Shown here: in pieces, positions 7,423 through 16,873 of the stretch
Numbering within the stretch: the stretch's first letter is position 1
Layout of the letters: each line of letters opens with the position of its first letter
Assembly (NCBI RefSeq): GCF_030817055.1
Contig: NZ_JAUSYV010000001.1
Coordinates: forward strand, 4,922,001-4,986,000
DNA length: 64,000 bases
Direction: 5' to 3'
Source: Bacillus sp. V2I10
Lineage (GTDB): Bacteria > Bacillota > Bacilli > Bacillales > Bacillaceae
The notes under the pieces: generated by a model
The model's input: the letters and a program-made list of their open reading frames with translations, nothing else
What the model was told of the DNA's origin: nothing
The model's database searches: none
Program-made: the position numbers and the translations under genes

Positions 7423-9153
7423 TTAGATCAATTCGTTTACTTTTTTCATAAGGGCAGAAGTAAGAGCTTCAAGCTTTTGTTCGCTGTCCGCAAGTGTTTC
7501 TCCTGTTACACCGAAGTAGAATTTCGCTTTCGGCTCCGTTCCGGATGGACGCAGGCAGAACCATGATCCGTCTTCTAAATAGTACTTAAGAACGTTAGAC
7601 GACGGCAGCGTGATCTCTTCTGTCGTTTTAGCTTCTGCGTTGAAGCGGGTTCCTGCTTTATAATCTTCAATCGTCACAACTTTTTTATCTCCCATCGTCT
7701 GAGGAGGATTGCTGCGGAATGAAGTTAAAATGCTTTGAATCTGTTCAGCTCCATCTTTCCCTTTAAGTGTCAATGACTCAAGTCCTTCACGGTAATAGCC
7801 GTATTGTTCAAAAATTTCGAGTAAGCCTTCATAAAGCGTCTTGCCTTGTTTTTTATAATAAGCTGCCACTTCAACAGCTAAGATTGCTGCTTGTACAGCA
7901 TCTTTATCACGTGCAAAGTCCCCAATCAAATAGCCGTAGCTTTCTTCATAGCCAAATTGGAAAGTATATTGGCCTGTGCGCTCGTATTCATTGATTTTTT
8001 CACCGATAAACTTAAAGCCTGTCAGTGTATCAATTGTATCTAAACCGAAGGACGCCGCTACATCCCTGCCGATTTCTGAAGTTACGATGGTTTTCAGAAC
8101 AACTCCATTGGCAGGCAGGATGCCCTTTTCTTTTTTCTCGGATAATAAATAGTGAAGAAGAATGGCCCCAGTTTGATTGCCCGTCAAAACGACATATTCT
8201 CCTTCTAAATTTTTCACGGCGATTCCAAGGCGGTCTGCATCAGGATCTGTTGCAATCAATAAGTCCGCATTGGTTTTTTTGCCGTCACGGATGGCATACT
8301 CAAATGCTGCATGCTCCTCAGGGTTTGGAGACTTGACTGTGCTGAAGTTTGGATCAGGCAGCTCCTGCTCTGATACAACGGTTACATTTTTATAGCCAAG
8401 TGCATCAAGGCCGCGTCGAACAGGCTTATTTGCTGTACCATGAAGAGGAGTAAAAACAATATTCAAATCTACTTCTTCAGATAGCTGCGGATTCACAGAG
8501 ATCGTTACAAGCTTGTCAGTATAAGCGGAATCAATTTCTTCTCCGATCATTTTAATAAGCCCTGCTGCTTTTAATTCTGCTTCATCCTTCACCTGGATGC
8601 TTAGTTCGTCTTCAATTTCGTTTACTTTGGCGATGACTTCATCTGCTTCTGCAGGAGGCAATTGTCCTCCGTCTTCGCCGTATACTTTATAGCCGTTATA
8701 TTCAGGAGGATTATGGCTCGCTGTGACGACAATGCCGGAGAACGCGTTTAGATACCGTACAGCAAACGAAAGCTCAGGTGTCGGGCGCAGTTCTTCAAAG
8801 ACATATGTTTGAATGCCATGGCTTGCAAGAGTTTTTGCAGCTTCCATTGCAAACTCCGGTGATTTATGGCGGGAATCATAAGCAATCGCCACTCCGCGTT
8901 TTTTCGCTTCTTCGCCGAAAGACTCAATATAAAGCGCCAGGCCTTCAGATGCTTTTCGGACAGTATACATGTTCATGCGGTTAATTCCAGGTCCTATTTC
9001 CCCGCGCATGCCGCCTGTTCCAAATTCTAAGTTTTTGTAAAAGCAATCCTCGCGCGCTTTATCGTTATTTTCTAAATCTGATAAAAGAAGTCTTAATTCT
9101 GAATCTAAATCTGTTTTGCTTTTCCAGCGCTGATAGCTTTTTTCAAAACTCAT
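7423..9153 (-). CDS. pgcA: Alpha-phosphoglucomutase
   Basis: A 576-residue cytoplasmic phosphohexomutase that interconverts glucose 6-phosphate and glucose 1-phosphate, feeding UDP-glucose for teichoic acid and glycolipid synthesis. Seen are the catalytic serine loop TASHNPPEYNGYK (Ser146), the metal-binding loop TDPDADRLG near 295, the sugar-binding EESYGY motif near 395 and the phosphate-binding RPSGTEPK near the C-terminus. Length equals that of B. subtilis PgcA (YhxB). It lies downstream of glpD as in B. subtilis but is separated from it by a strong terminator, so it probably has its own promoter in 9154-9352. Confidence 0.95.
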   Translation of the reverse strand: MSFEKSYQRWKSKTDLDSELRLLLSDLENNDKAREDCFYKNLEFGTGGMRGEIGPGINRMNMYTVRKASEGLALYIESFGEEAKKRGVAIAYDSRHKSPEFAMEAAKTLASHGIQTYVFEELRPTPELSFAVRYLNAFSGIVVTASHNPPEYNGYKVYGEDGGQLPPAEADEVIAKVNEIEDELSIQVKDEAELKAAGLIKMIGEEIDSAYTDKLVTISVNPQLSEEVDLNIVFTPLHGTANKPVRRGLDALGYKNVTVVSEQELPDPNFSTVKSPNPEEHAAFEYAIRDGKKTNADLLIATDPDADRLGIAVKNLEGEYVVLTGNQTGAILLHYLLSEKKEKGILPANGVVLKTIVTSEIGRDVAASFGLDTIDTLTGFKFIGEKINEYERTGQYTFQFGYEESYGYLIGDFARDKDAVQAAILAVEVAAYYKKQGKTLYEGLLEIFEQYGYYREGLESLTLKGKDGAEQIQSILTSFRSNPPQTMGDKKVVTIEDYKAGTRFNAEAKTTEEITLPSSNVLKYYLEDGSWFCLRPSGTEPKAKFYFGVTGETLADSEQKLEALTSALMKKVNELI

Positions 9154-9352
9154 AATGTACCTCCAATAATTTTAGGGTTGTAAGTGTTATGTAATTATTT
9201 CTTCATTATTTAGACAATTCCTGCCTAAATTCGCATGTAAAAAATAGAAATCAGTCGATTCCAAGGCTTATTTTAACACATATTGGGGCTTGCTGATATT
9301 TTAATTTTGTTAAAAAAATTCAATTTTAAAAAAATAAAATCTAATGAAAAAT

Positions 9353-9389
9353 GGCAGCCGATAGTGATTTTGCATCACTAACGGCTGCC
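9353..9389 (-). terminator. Terminator of glpD
   Basis: Long stem GGCAGCCGATAGTGAT/ATCACTAACGGCTGCC with small mismatches, followed on the minus strand by ATTTTTCATT. Confidence 0.85.
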
Positions 9390-9401
9390 GTATTCTCATA
9401 A

Positions 9402-11072
9402 TCAGTTTGCTTTTCTTACCTCGTCTGGCACAACTGCATCGTGCAGATGAGTTTGAAGCTTATCAAAGTGCTGCTGCTTTTGCCGAGGACTCCACTTCAG
9501 TTTGTCAGCCATGTAATTTGTGACAGGCTCCTGATACGTTCTTGCCCAGTTAATATCAAAGTACACGGCACCAGTTCTTCTGACAAAGAAGTCGGAAGGA
9601 GTGGCTGTCATTTCTTCTGTCATCGCATAGTCAATCTCTGCGAGAATGTAAATAGGCAACCCGTATTTTTCAGCAAACGGTTTTAACGTCTCTGCTCTCT
9701 CAAACAGCGCATCTGCATTTGATCCATACCTTCTTGATAAATGCTTCGCCTGCATTTCTGTCAGTCCAAGGGACATGCCTTGTTCCGTTTTTGTTTTGAC
9801 AAAAGTTTCAAGACTTGATGAACCGCCTACATGTCCGCCTGAGATCGGCATGTTTCTTGTTTTGCATGCTCCAAAATCCTTTAATCCTGCTTCTTTAAAA
9901 TCTTTTACAATGTGGTCAATAATGTGCTCTGCCATTTTTCTGTAGCCTGTCAGTTTTCCGCCTGCAATGGTGATGAGTCCTGTTTCAGATGTCCAAATCT
10001 CATCCTTCCTTGATATTTCAGAAGGATCTTTGCCGTCTTCATGAATAAGCGGACGAATGCCGGCCCAGCTTGATTCAGCATCCTCAGCACGGATGGACAA
10101 GTCAGGGAACATATAGTTAATGGACTCAATCACGTAATCTCTGTCTTTCACTGTCATACGGGGATTTTTCGGATCTTCTTTGTAAACTGTATCTGTTGTG
10201 CCTACATAGGTTTTGCCGTCACGCGGGATCGCGAATACCATCCGTTTATCAGGCGTATCAAAGTAAATAGCCTGTTTCAGCGGGAATTTGCTTTGATCAA
10301 AGACAAGATGTATTCCCTTTGTCATCTGAAGAGATTTTCCATTTTTCGATTTATCCATTTCTCTCAGCTGATCGACCCAAGGGCCTGCAGCATTGATGAT
10401 TTTCTTAGCGTACACATCATAAGTTTTTCCAGAAATCGTATCCACAATATGAACACCGATGACTTTTCCTTTTTCGTAAATAAACCCGCCCGCTTTTGCA
10501 TAGTTAACTGCATCTGCACCGAAGCGAACAGCTTCTTTCATGACTTCAATTGTAAGTCTTGCGTCATCTGTCCGGTATTCTACATAGTATCCGCCGCCCT
10601 TTAGTCCTTGCTTTTTCACAAGCGGCTCTTTCGCAAGTGTTTCCTTGGCGCTTAGCATCTTTCTTCTTTCTCCGCGTTTAACAGCTGCAAGAAAATCATA
10701 TACACGAAGACCGATCGATGTTGAAAAAGGTCCGAACGTTCCTCCCTTGTGCATGGGGAGAAGCATCCATTCAGGAGTTGTTACATGCGGTCCGTTTTCA
10801 TACACAATGGCTCTTTCTTTCCCGACCTCTGCCACCATTTTGACTTCAAATTGCTTGAGGTAGCGGAGTCCGCCGTGAACAAGCTTTGTCGATCTGCTTG
10901 AAGTGCCTGCTGCAAAGTCCTGCATTTCAACAAGACCGATTTTCATTCCTCTTGAAGCAGCATCAAGCGCGATGCCGGACCCTGTGATTCCTCCGCCAAT
11001 GACAAATACATCATACGTTTCCTGCGTCATTTTATTTAAGATATCTTGTCTTTTATCGCTTGAAAAAGCCAT
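9402..11072 (-). CDS. glpD: Aerobic glycerol-3-phosphate dehydrogenase
   Basis: A 556-residue membrane-associated flavoenzyme that oxidises sn-glycerol 3-phosphate to dihydroxyacetone phosphate and passes electrons to menaquinone. The FAD-binding motif VIGGGITGSGIALDAASRG is at about 23-41, followed by SSRSTKLVHGGLRYL, typical of GlpD. A helical C-terminal DAO domain with FFVRRTGAVYFDINWA completes it. Length matches B. subtilis GlpD (555). An AGGAGG site precedes the start. Its leader carries a GlpP-type antitermination hairpin, so expression should need glycerol 3-phosphate. Confidence 0.96.
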   Translation of the reverse strand: MAFSSDKRQDILNKMTQETYDVFVIGGGITGSGIALDAASRGMKIGLVEMQDFAAGTSSRSTKLVHGGLRYLKQFEVKMVAEVGKERAIVYENGPHVTTPEWMLLPMHKGGTFGPFSTSIGLRVYDFLAAVKRGERRKMLSAKETLAKEPLVKKQGLKGGGYYVEYRTDDARLTIEVMKEAVRFGADAVNYAKAGGFIYEKGKVIGVHIVDTISGKTYDVYAKKIINAAGPWVDQLREMDKSKNGKSLQMTKGIHLVFDQSKFPLKQAIYFDTPDKRMVFAIPRDGKTYVGTTDTVYKEDPKNPRMTVKDRDYVIESINYMFPDLSIRAEDAESSWAGIRPLIHEDGKDPSEISRKDEIWTSETGLITIAGGKLTGYRKMAEHIIDHIVKDFKEAGLKDFGACKTRNMPISGGHVGGSSSLETFVKTKTEQGMSLGLTEMQAKHLSRRYGSNADALFERAETLKPFAEKYGLPIYILAEIDYAMTEEMTATPSDFFVRRTGAVYFDINWARTYQEPVTNYMADKLKWSPRQKQQHFDKLQTHLHDAVVPDEVRKAN

Positions 11073-11110
11073 TTGATATTCCTCCTAATATTTTCCAGAA
11101 GGGATTAAAA

Positions 11111-11168
11111 AAGAGACCACAACAAGCTAGTGCAGCAATTAAATGCCTGCTCTAGTGTTGTGGCCTCT
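11111..11168 (-). promoter_or_regulatory. GlpP-controlled antitermination leader of glpD
   Basis: On the minus strand an inverted repeat with arms AGAGGCCACAACA and TTGTTGTGGTCTCT is followed by TTTTTT, about 40 nt before glpD. It is an intrinsic terminator in the leader, as in B. subtilis where the GlpP-glycerol 3-phosphate complex binds the mRNA to permit read-through. The right arm TTGTTGTGG is shared with the glpF leader at 13604-13648. Confidence 0.85.
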
Positions 11169-11220
11169 CCCAATCTCCAACCGTTCTATTAACTTGTTGT
11201 TAGTATATCATAAGATTTGT

Positions 11221-12711
11221 TTATTTAAAAGCCTGAGCTGCTTTTACTGCTTTTTTCCAGCCGCCGTATAACTCATCGCGGACTTCATCTTCCATTTCCG
11301 GTTCAAACTGCTTATCTAATTTCCATTGTTTTGTAATATTAGATTTGTCCTCCCAGAAGCCCACAGCAAGACCTGCAAGGTATGCTGCACCAAGCGCAGT
11401 TGTCTCATTTACTTCAGGACGCTCAACCGGGACGCCAAGCATATTGCTTTGGAAATCCATTAAGAAATTATTTTTAACAGCACCGCCGTCAACACGAAGT
11501 GTTTTTAATGAAATGCCTGAATCTGCTTCCATAGCAGTCAGGACATCCTTCGTTTGATATGCAAGTGATTCGAGTGTAGCACGGACAAAGTGCTCTTTTG
11601 AAGTGCCGCGTGTTAAGCCGAAAACAGCTCCTCTTACGTCACTGTCCCAGTATGGCGTTCCGAGCCCTACAAATGCCGGAACAACGTAAACACCTTCTGT
11701 TGACTCGACACGGTCAGCATAGCGCTCACTGTCTTTTGCATCTTTAAACATGCGGAGTCCGTCACGCAGCCATTGAATCGCAGAACCGGCTACGAAAATA
11801 CTTCCTTCAAGCGCATATTCGACTTTGCCGTCCACACCCCATGCGATAGTCGTTAACAGGCCATTTTCAGAACGGATTGCCTTTTCTCCTGTGTTCATCA
11901 GCATAAAGCAGCCTGTACCGTACGTATTTTTAGCCATTCCTTCTTCAAAGCATGCCTGGCCAAATAATGCTGACTGCTGATCTCCTGCAGCGCCTGCAAT
12001 TGGCACGGAATGACCGAAGAAGTGATATTCTATTGTATTTGCATACACTTCCGATGAAGGCTTAACTTCAGGAAGCATTGATTTTGGAACAGTTAAATAT
12101 TCTAATAGCTCATCGTCCCACTTTAATTCATGAATGTTATACATTAATGTGCGGGAAGCATTTGAATAATCGGTTACATGCGCTTTACCGCCTGACAGCT
12201 TCCAGATCAGCCATGTATCAATTGTTCCGAATAAAAGATCGCCTTTTTCAGCTTTCTCTCTTGCACCTTCAACATTATCTAAAATCCATTTAACTTTTGT
12301 TCCAGAGAAATAAGCATCAATCAATAATCCTGTCTTTTCTCTGAATGTATCATTATAGCCTTTTTCTTTTAATTCTTCACAAATGCCAGCCGTTTGTCTT
12401 GATTGCCATACAATCGCATTGTATACAGGCTGTGAAGTATTTTTATCCCAAACAACAGCTGTCTCGCGCTGATTCGTGATTCCGATGCCGGCAATTTGCT
12501 CTGGTTTTACATTCGTTTCTGATAAACAAGTTGCGATTACAGCTAAAATAGAACCCCAGATTTCATTTGCATTATGCTCCACCCAGCCTGGCTTAGGGAA
12601 ATATTGTTTAAATTCTTTTTGTGCAATGTGAACAATTTCACCCTGTTTGTTAAATAAAATGGCTCTTGAACTAGTCGTTCCCTGGTCTAAAGACAAAATA
12701 TACTTTTCCAT
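11221..12711 (-). CDS. glpK: Glycerol kinase
   Basis: A 496-residue FGGY-family kinase, phosphorylating glycerol to glycerol 3-phosphate with ATP in the cytoplasm. It begins EKYILSLDQGTTSSRAI, the family N-terminal phosphate loop, and carries TNQRETAVVWD and WLIWKLSGG motifs. The second FGGY signature is visible as LRVDGGAVKNNFLMDFQSNM. The ATG at 12711 has AAGGGGG upstream and gives exactly the B. subtilis length; the longer open frame to 12804 overlaps glpF and is rejected. A histidine in the TYGTGCF-to-SEYH region, phosphorylated by HPr in Firmicutes, may tune activity. Follows glpF by 19 nt in the same transcript. Confidence 0.97.
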   Translation of the reverse strand: MEKYILSLDQGTTSSRAILFNKQGEIVHIAQKEFKQYFPKPGWVEHNANEIWGSILAVIATCLSETNVKPEQIAGIGITNQRETAVVWDKNTSQPVYNAIVWQSRQTAGICEELKEKGYNDTFREKTGLLIDAYFSGTKVKWILDNVEGAREKAEKGDLLFGTIDTWLIWKLSGGKAHVTDYSNASRTLMYNIHELKWDDELLEYLTVPKSMLPEVKPSSEVYANTIEYHFFGHSVPIAGAAGDQQSALFGQACFEEGMAKNTYGTGCFMLMNTGEKAIRSENGLLTTIAWGVDGKVEYALEGSIFVAGSAIQWLRDGLRMFKDAKDSERYADRVESTEGVYVVPAFVGLGTPYWDSDVRGAVFGLTRGTSKEHFVRATLESLAYQTKDVLTAMEADSGISLKTLRVDGGAVKNNFLMDFQSNMLGVPVERPEVNETTALGAAYLAGLAVGFWEDKSNITKQWKLDKQFEPEMEDEVRDELYGGWKKAVKAAQAFK

Positions 12712-12730
12712 GATAAATCCCCCTTTAATT

Positions 12731-13549
12731 TCAGTAAGTTGCTGAGCTTTCTGATTTCGATTGTTTCTTTGACAGTGCATAGACAATTCCAAGCATAAAT
12801 ACAAGTGCAGCTGCTACATACCAGAAGGCAGTATTGATATTACCCTTAAAAACGTAATTATAAAAGACCGCTGCAAAAGATCCGCCTACTAGAGGTGCAA
12901 CAACTGGTATCCATGCATATTTCCAGTTCGAACTCCCTTTTCCTGCAATCGGCAAAACAAAATGTGCAAGTCTTGGCCCAAGGTCACGTGCAGGGTTGAT
13001 TGCATAGCCTGTAGTACCTCCAAGTGATAGCCCGATTGCAACGACCAGAAATCCTACTATAAGCGGATTCAAGCCCTCAGTAAATGTATTCGCTCCAATC
13101 GCAAGTAATGTGAGCACAAAGATAAATGTTCCAAGCGCTTCACTGATAAAGTTGGCAAAGTGATTGGGAATCGCAGGACTTGTAGAAAACACACTGAGCT
13201 TTGCACCTGGATCCTCTGTTTCCTTCCAGTGCGGCAGATACTGAAGGAAAACAAGCACTGCTCCTAAAAATGCTCCAATCATTTGAGCTAATAGATAAGA
13301 TGGCACCTGACTCCATTCAAAAGAACCTGCAAAAGCAAGAGCAAATGTAACAGCCGGATTCAAATGCGCCCCGCTTATTCCGCCGACTGCATAAACAGCC
13401 ATGGCAACACCAAATCCCCATCCCATTGTAATGACAATCCAGCCAGAGTTATGCGCGAATGACTTCTTTAAACTGACACCTGCACATACACCTCCGCCGA
13501 ACACAATCAAAATCATCGTACCTATTACTTCTCCCCAAAAAGCCGTCAT
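12731..13549 (-). CDS. glpF: Glycerol uptake facilitator (aquaglyceroporin)
   Basis: A 272-residue member of the MIP channel family that lets glycerol diffuse into the cell. The two pore half-helices show their NPA boxes in context: GAHLNPAVT (about 65-73) and GYAINPARDLGPR (about 187-199). Six membrane helices are evident. The aspartate following the second NPA box is typical of glycerol-conducting rather than water-only channels. An AGGAGG-like site precedes the ATG. It is the first gene of glpF-glpK, whose leader has a GlpP-type hairpin and an upstream cre site. Confidence 0.95.
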   Translation of the reverse strand: MTAFWGEVIGTMILIVFGGGVCAGVSLKKSFAHNSGWIVITMGWGFGVAMAVYAVGGISGAHLNPAVTFALAFAGSFEWSQVPSYLLAQMIGAFLGAVLVFLQYLPHWKETEDPGAKLSVFSTSPAIPNHFANFISEALGTFIFVLTLLAIGANTFTEGLNPLIVGFLVVAIGLSLGGTTGYAINPARDLGPRLAHFVLPIAGKGSSNWKYAWIPVVAPLVGGSFAAVFYNYVFKGNINTAFWYVAAALVFMLGIVYALSKKQSKSESSATY

Positions 13550-13603
13550 CTTTATATCCTCCTATCTGATAAATGTGTTTTAATAGATTAAAAGAATAAA
13601 AAA

Positions 13604-13648
13604 ATCCACAACAAATGACTTTACACTAAGTAAAGATTTGCTGTGGAT
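13604..13648 (-). promoter_or_regulatory. GlpP-controlled antitermination leader of glpFK
   Basis: Minus-strand inverted repeat with arms ATCCACAGCAAAT and ATTTGTTGTGGAT followed by a T-run. It is the same design as the glpD leader, with the shared TTGTTGTGG right arm. Antitermination by GlpP is inferred from the B. subtilis system. Confidence 0.85.
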
Positions 13649-13697
13649 CTCCGTTTCTCCATCACATTTATTAACTTGCCTTTATGGTACATGCTAA

Positions 13698-13711
13698 TGT
13701 AAGCGGTGTCA
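13698..13711. promoter_or_regulatory. cre site (CcpA) before glpFK
   Basis: TGTAAGCGGTGTCA matches the cre consensus TGWAANCGNTNWCA at all 14 positions. It lies just upstream of the glpFK leader, so catabolite repression by CcpA is expected. Confidence 0.85.
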
Positions 13712-13722
13712 ACAGAAAAATA

Positions 13723-14283
13723 TTATATATTTTGATAATTTTTCCATAACTCTATTTCTGATGATGTTACTGCTGTAGCTCCTGCTGCGAGCGCTTTATG
13801 CACTTCTTCAGAGGTTTTGACGAAACCGCCTGCAAAAATAGGTATTCCAGTTTTCTCCTTTACCTCTTGGATCAAACTGGGAACAAGTCCTGGAAGTACC
13901 TCAATATAATCCGGTTTGTTTCTTGTTATCAGCTCTAAACTTTTCTCAAGAGCACTCGAATCAAGAAGAAACAGCCGCTGAATGGCATAAATCCCCCGCT
14001 GCTTTGCTTTTGCAATCACGTTTGATCGGGTTGAAATTAATCCTGCCGGCTTTACTTCCTGACAAATAAACTCTGCTGCATACTCATCGTGCTTCAAGCC
14101 TTGAATCAAGTCGACATGAATGAGAATTTTCTTGTTCGATGCATTTGCAAGTCTGACAATATTCCGAACCTGTCCGAGATGTGTATCCAGAAGGACTCCA
14201 TACTGATACGGACTTTCCAAAAATCGTTCAAACTGCTTCATATTGCGGATAGCAGGCAATATTTGCTGACCTTCAAAGCTCAT
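13723..14283 (-). CDS. glpP: Glycerol operon antiterminator
   Basis: A 186-residue TIM-barrel-like RNA-binding regulator. With glycerol 3-phosphate it binds the leader mRNAs of glpFK and glpD and prevents termination. Characteristic stretches are QQILPAIRNMKQFERFLES at the N-terminus, KKILIHVDLIQGLKHDEYA near 55-73, GLISTRSNVIAKAKQRG near 85-101, and FAGGFVKTSEEVHKAL near 155-170. The ATG at 14283 has GGAGG 8 nt upstream; a GTG at 14292 overlaps that site and is rejected. It sits directly before glpFK as in B. subtilis. A decayed relative is present at 23788-24009. Confidence 0.93.
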   Translation of the reverse strand: MSFEGQQILPAIRNMKQFERFLESPYQYGVLLDTHLGQVRNIVRLANASNKKILIHVDLIQGLKHDEYAAEFICQEVKPAGLISTRSNVIAKAKQRGIYAIQRLFLLDSSALEKSLELITRNKPDYIEVLPGLVPSLIQEVKEKTGIPIFAGGFVKTSEEVHKALAAGATAVTSSEIELWKNYQNI

Positions 14284-14374
14284 CGTCTGCACCTCCTACT
14301 TTTTTATTATTTTATATAAATGCTTAAATGAATGTACTACATATATTCCTGTAAACTCAAGGTTTCTTTTTTTA

Positions 14375-14500
14375 ACAAGAATAGCGGATGGCCTTGGTCG
14401 GCATTAATTGCAGGTAAGTATCCGCTGTAAAAGTCCAGTTTTGACTTTTTGGGTGATCCGTTCTTTCAGAGGAGTTAGGCGCTTCCGCTTGCAATCATGT
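14375..14500 (+). repeat. Dispersed hairpin element, full-size copy
   Basis: Starts AATAGCGGATGGCC, contains the internal small hairpin AAAAGTCCAGTTTTGACTTTTT, and ends TCAGAGGAGTTAGGCGCTTC. Same architecture as the copies at 33349 and 40048. It sits in the space where B. subtilis has yhxA. Confidence 0.6.
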
Positions 14501-14527
14501 GCATTCCTATAACTTCAAAAAAGAAGA

Positions 14528-14546
14528 CAAAGATGAGTTATCTTTG
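14528..14546 (-). terminator. Terminator of yhcX
   Basis: Stem CAAAGAT/ATCTTTG, followed on the minus strand by TCTTCTTTTTT, right after the yhcX stop codon. Confidence 0.75.
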
Positions 14547-14548
14547 CC

Positions 14549-16093
14549 CTAGTTCTTCCTATAACGAATTCCGTAAACGTCATGTCTGCGGTCTTTCAGC
14601 TGTCTGACTGTTCCGGATTGACGCTGCCTGCGGAGTATTTCAAGATCAACATCTCCGATCACGACCATTTCAATGTTCGGATTGCACTCGCCAACTATGC
14701 CGTCTCTTGCAAATTCAAAATCAGACGGAGCAAAAATAGCGGATTGTGCGTATTGTATATCCATATTTTCTGTTTGCGGGAGATTTCCGACTGTACCTGA
14801 AATGACGGTATAGATCTGATTCTCCACGGCTCTCGCCTGTGAGCAATAGCGGACACGCAAGTAGCCTTGGCGATCTTCTGTACAAAATGGTGTGAATATA
14901 ATTTTAGCGCCTTTTTCAGTAGCAATGCGTGCAAGCTCAGGGAATTCTATGTCATAGCAGATTTGAATGGCGACCTTGCCGCAGTCTGTATCAAAAACTT
15001 TGACATCATCCCCTCTGCTGATTCCCCACCATTTGCGTTCATTTGGAGTGATGTGAATTTTATATTGCTTTTCAATTGTGCCGTCTCTGCGGAAAAGGTA
15101 AGCAACGTTAAAAATTTTTCCGTTATCTTCCTCTACAAAGTGAGAACCGCCAACGATATTGACATTATATTTTACTGCAAGCTCTGTAAAAAGACTAATG
15201 TACTCTTCCGTATACTCTGTCAGTCTGCGGATCGCTCTGCTTGGTGATTTTTCATCCAAAAAAGACATTAACTGAGCTGTAAGCAATTCCGGGAATACAG
15301 CAAAATCAGCAGATGCATCAGATGCAACGTCTGTATAATATTCCACCTGATTCGCAAACTCTTCAAACGAGTTAATTTGTTTCATTTGATACTGCACAAC
15401 ACAAATACGCACCGGCAGAGCCGTTTTATAGAATCGTTTAGTGTTTGGCATGTAATCAACATTGTTCCACTCCATTAGAGTTGCGTATTTACCCGAAGCA
15501 CGATCGTCAGGCAAATAGTTTGGATTAATTCTCATCAGCAAAAATCCATTCAGCAGCTGAAACGAGAGCACCGGATCGTAGATTTTATGATGAATGACTT
15601 CCTGCACATACTGACGCGGAGACATTTCTTTTTCAAACTTATGATAATTCGGGATTCGTCCCCCGATTATAATGCTTTTAAGATTCAGCCGTCTCGCAAG
15701 ATCTTTTCTTGCCTCATAAAGCCTGTGGCCGATTTTCATACGGCGGTACTGAGGATGCACCATCACTTCTATTCCATACATATTGTAGCCGTCAGGATTA
15801 TGGTTTGATATATAGCCGTTATCCGTAATATCATCCCAAGTGTGACGGTCATCGTATTCATCAAAGTTAATGATCAGGCTTGAGCATGAACCAATAATCT
15901 TCCCTTCAAATTCAGCACAGAACTGTCCTTCAGGGAAATGCTCCAAGTGACTTTCTAAATGCTCTCTTTCCCAAGGAACCATTCCTGGAAAACATAAAGC
16001 CTGCATGGCTAAAATTTCATCTATGTCTTTCTCTTCAATATTTCTGATAATCATTTTTTTCTCGAATTTGGACAAATCAATTGTATCGGTCAA
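14549..16093 (-). CDS. yhcX: GNAT acetyltransferase - nitrilase fusion protein
   Basis: A two-domain cytoplasmic protein of about 514 residues, homologous to B. subtilis YhcX. Residues about 5-190 form a GNAT acetyltransferase-like domain, with the acetyl-CoA loop seen as VMVHPQYRRMKIGHRLYEA. Residues about 215-500 form a carbon-nitrogen hydrolase (nitrilase superfamily) domain. Its catalytic glutamate is in FAVFPELL, the lysine in QYKIHITPNE and the cysteine in QICYDIEFPE. The true substrate is not known; amide hydrolysis is the family activity. The first plausible start is uncertain: an in-frame TTG/ATG region near 16123-16090 precedes MIIRNIEEKD. In B. subtilis yhxA lies between this gene and glpP; here that gene is gone. 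Confidence 0.88.
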   Translation of the reverse strand: MTDTIDLSKFEKKMIIRNIEEKDIDEILAMQALCFPGMVPWEREHLESHLEHFPEGQFCAEFEGKIIGSCSSLIINFDEYDDRHTWDDITDNGYISNHNPDGYNMYGIEVMVHPQYRRMKIGHRLYEARKDLARRLNLKSIIIGGRIPNYHKFEKEMSPRQYVQEVIHHKIYDPVLSFQLLNGFLLMRINPNYLPDDRASGKYATLMEWNNVDYMPNTKRFYKTALPVRICVVQYQMKQINSFEEFANQVEYYTDVASDASADFAVFPELLTAQLMSFLDEKSPSRAIRRLTEYTEEYISLFTELAVKYNVNIVGGSHFVEEDNGKIFNVAYLFRRDGTIEKQYKIHITPNERKWWGISRGDDVKVFDTDCGKVAIQICYDIEFPELARIATEKGAKIIFTPFCTEDRQGYLRVRYCSQARAVENQIYTVISGTVGNLPQTENMDIQYAQSAIFAPSDFEFARDGIVGECNPNIEMVVIGDVDLEILRRQRQSGTVRQLKDRRHDVYGIRYRKN

Positions 16094-16156
16094 AACAATC
16101 GCTCCTTTATATAGTAACAGCAATTTATTCCCTAATTAGTCCGCTCCGAAACATAT

Positions 16157-16819
16157 TCAGTTCCTTGACTCAATAAGCGAGATGACTTTTTCAAGCTCCA
16201 TTTCAGCCATCGACTCTAAACGATGATCAATGTCTCCAAACTCCAAATGACTGGTTACGCTGTTTGGAACGATGGTGCAGAACATGCCTGCTTTTTTAGC
16301 AGCGAGTGCGCCATTTGCGGAATCTTCAAAGGCCAGACACTCGCTTGGTTTAACATCTAGGCATTTAGCTGCTTCTATGTACAAGGCAGGATCTGGTTTA
16401 ACGAATTCAACATGGTTGGATGTGCGTATGCACTCAAAATAATCAATTAAATTCAAGCTTTCTAAAAACGAGGATACCCATTCATAGCTTGAACTTGATG
16501 CCAGGCCAATTTTCAGCCCCAATTCCTTTGCAGCCATTAAATAAGCCTCTACACCAGGTCTTGCAGCTTCAGCTGCTATTCTTTTTTCAAACTTCTCTTT
16601 TTGCAAGTGTGTTAAATCTTCATGATTGACTGATCTTCCGATTTGTTCTTCCAAGTACGCAAATGGATTAAAATCAGATGCTGTTCCTATCACTTTACCC
16701 CATACTGACATAGGCAATTCACTGCCCTGTTCTTTAAAAATTTCCTGAAGAACTTCATACTCGTGCGTTTCTGTGTCAAGAATCAATCCGTCAAAATCAA
16801 AGATAATGGCTTTAATCAT
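16157..16819 (-). CDS. yhcW: HAD-family phosphatase (phosphoglycolate phosphatase-like)
   Basis: A 220-residue HAD hydrolase, subfamily IA, equal in length to B. subtilis YhcW. Motif I is FDFDGLILDTET with both catalytic aspartates. Motif II is in IGLASSSS, the motif III lysine lies in FVKPDPALY, and motif IV is FEDSANGALAAKKAGM. A helical cap lies between motifs I and II. It probably removes phosphate from a small sugar or metabolite phosphate; substrate unknown. The ATG at 16819 follows GGGGG at a normal distance; the frame open to 16849 has no site. It ends just upstream of yhcX, in the conserved order. Confidence 0.9.
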   Translation of the reverse strand: MIKAIIFDFDGLILDTETHEYEVLQEIFKEQGSELPMSVWGKVIGTASDFNPFAYLEEQIGRSVNHEDLTHLQKEKFEKRIAAEAARPGVEAYLMAAKELGLKIGLASSSSYEWVSSFLESLNLIDYFECIRTSNHVEFVKPDPALYIEAAKCLDVKPSECLAFEDSANGALAAKKAGMFCTIVPNSVTSHLEFGDIDHRLESMAEMELEKVISLIESRN

Positions 16820-16873
16820 GAATCTTCCCCCTGTCATTAATAAGAACATTATATAACGGAAAAAGAAAAGAAA

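Noticed and set aside
13560..13722. Riboswitch before glpF
   Set aside because: The structure is a simple inverted repeat with a T-run and the GlpP-type arm; no riboswitch core was recognised.
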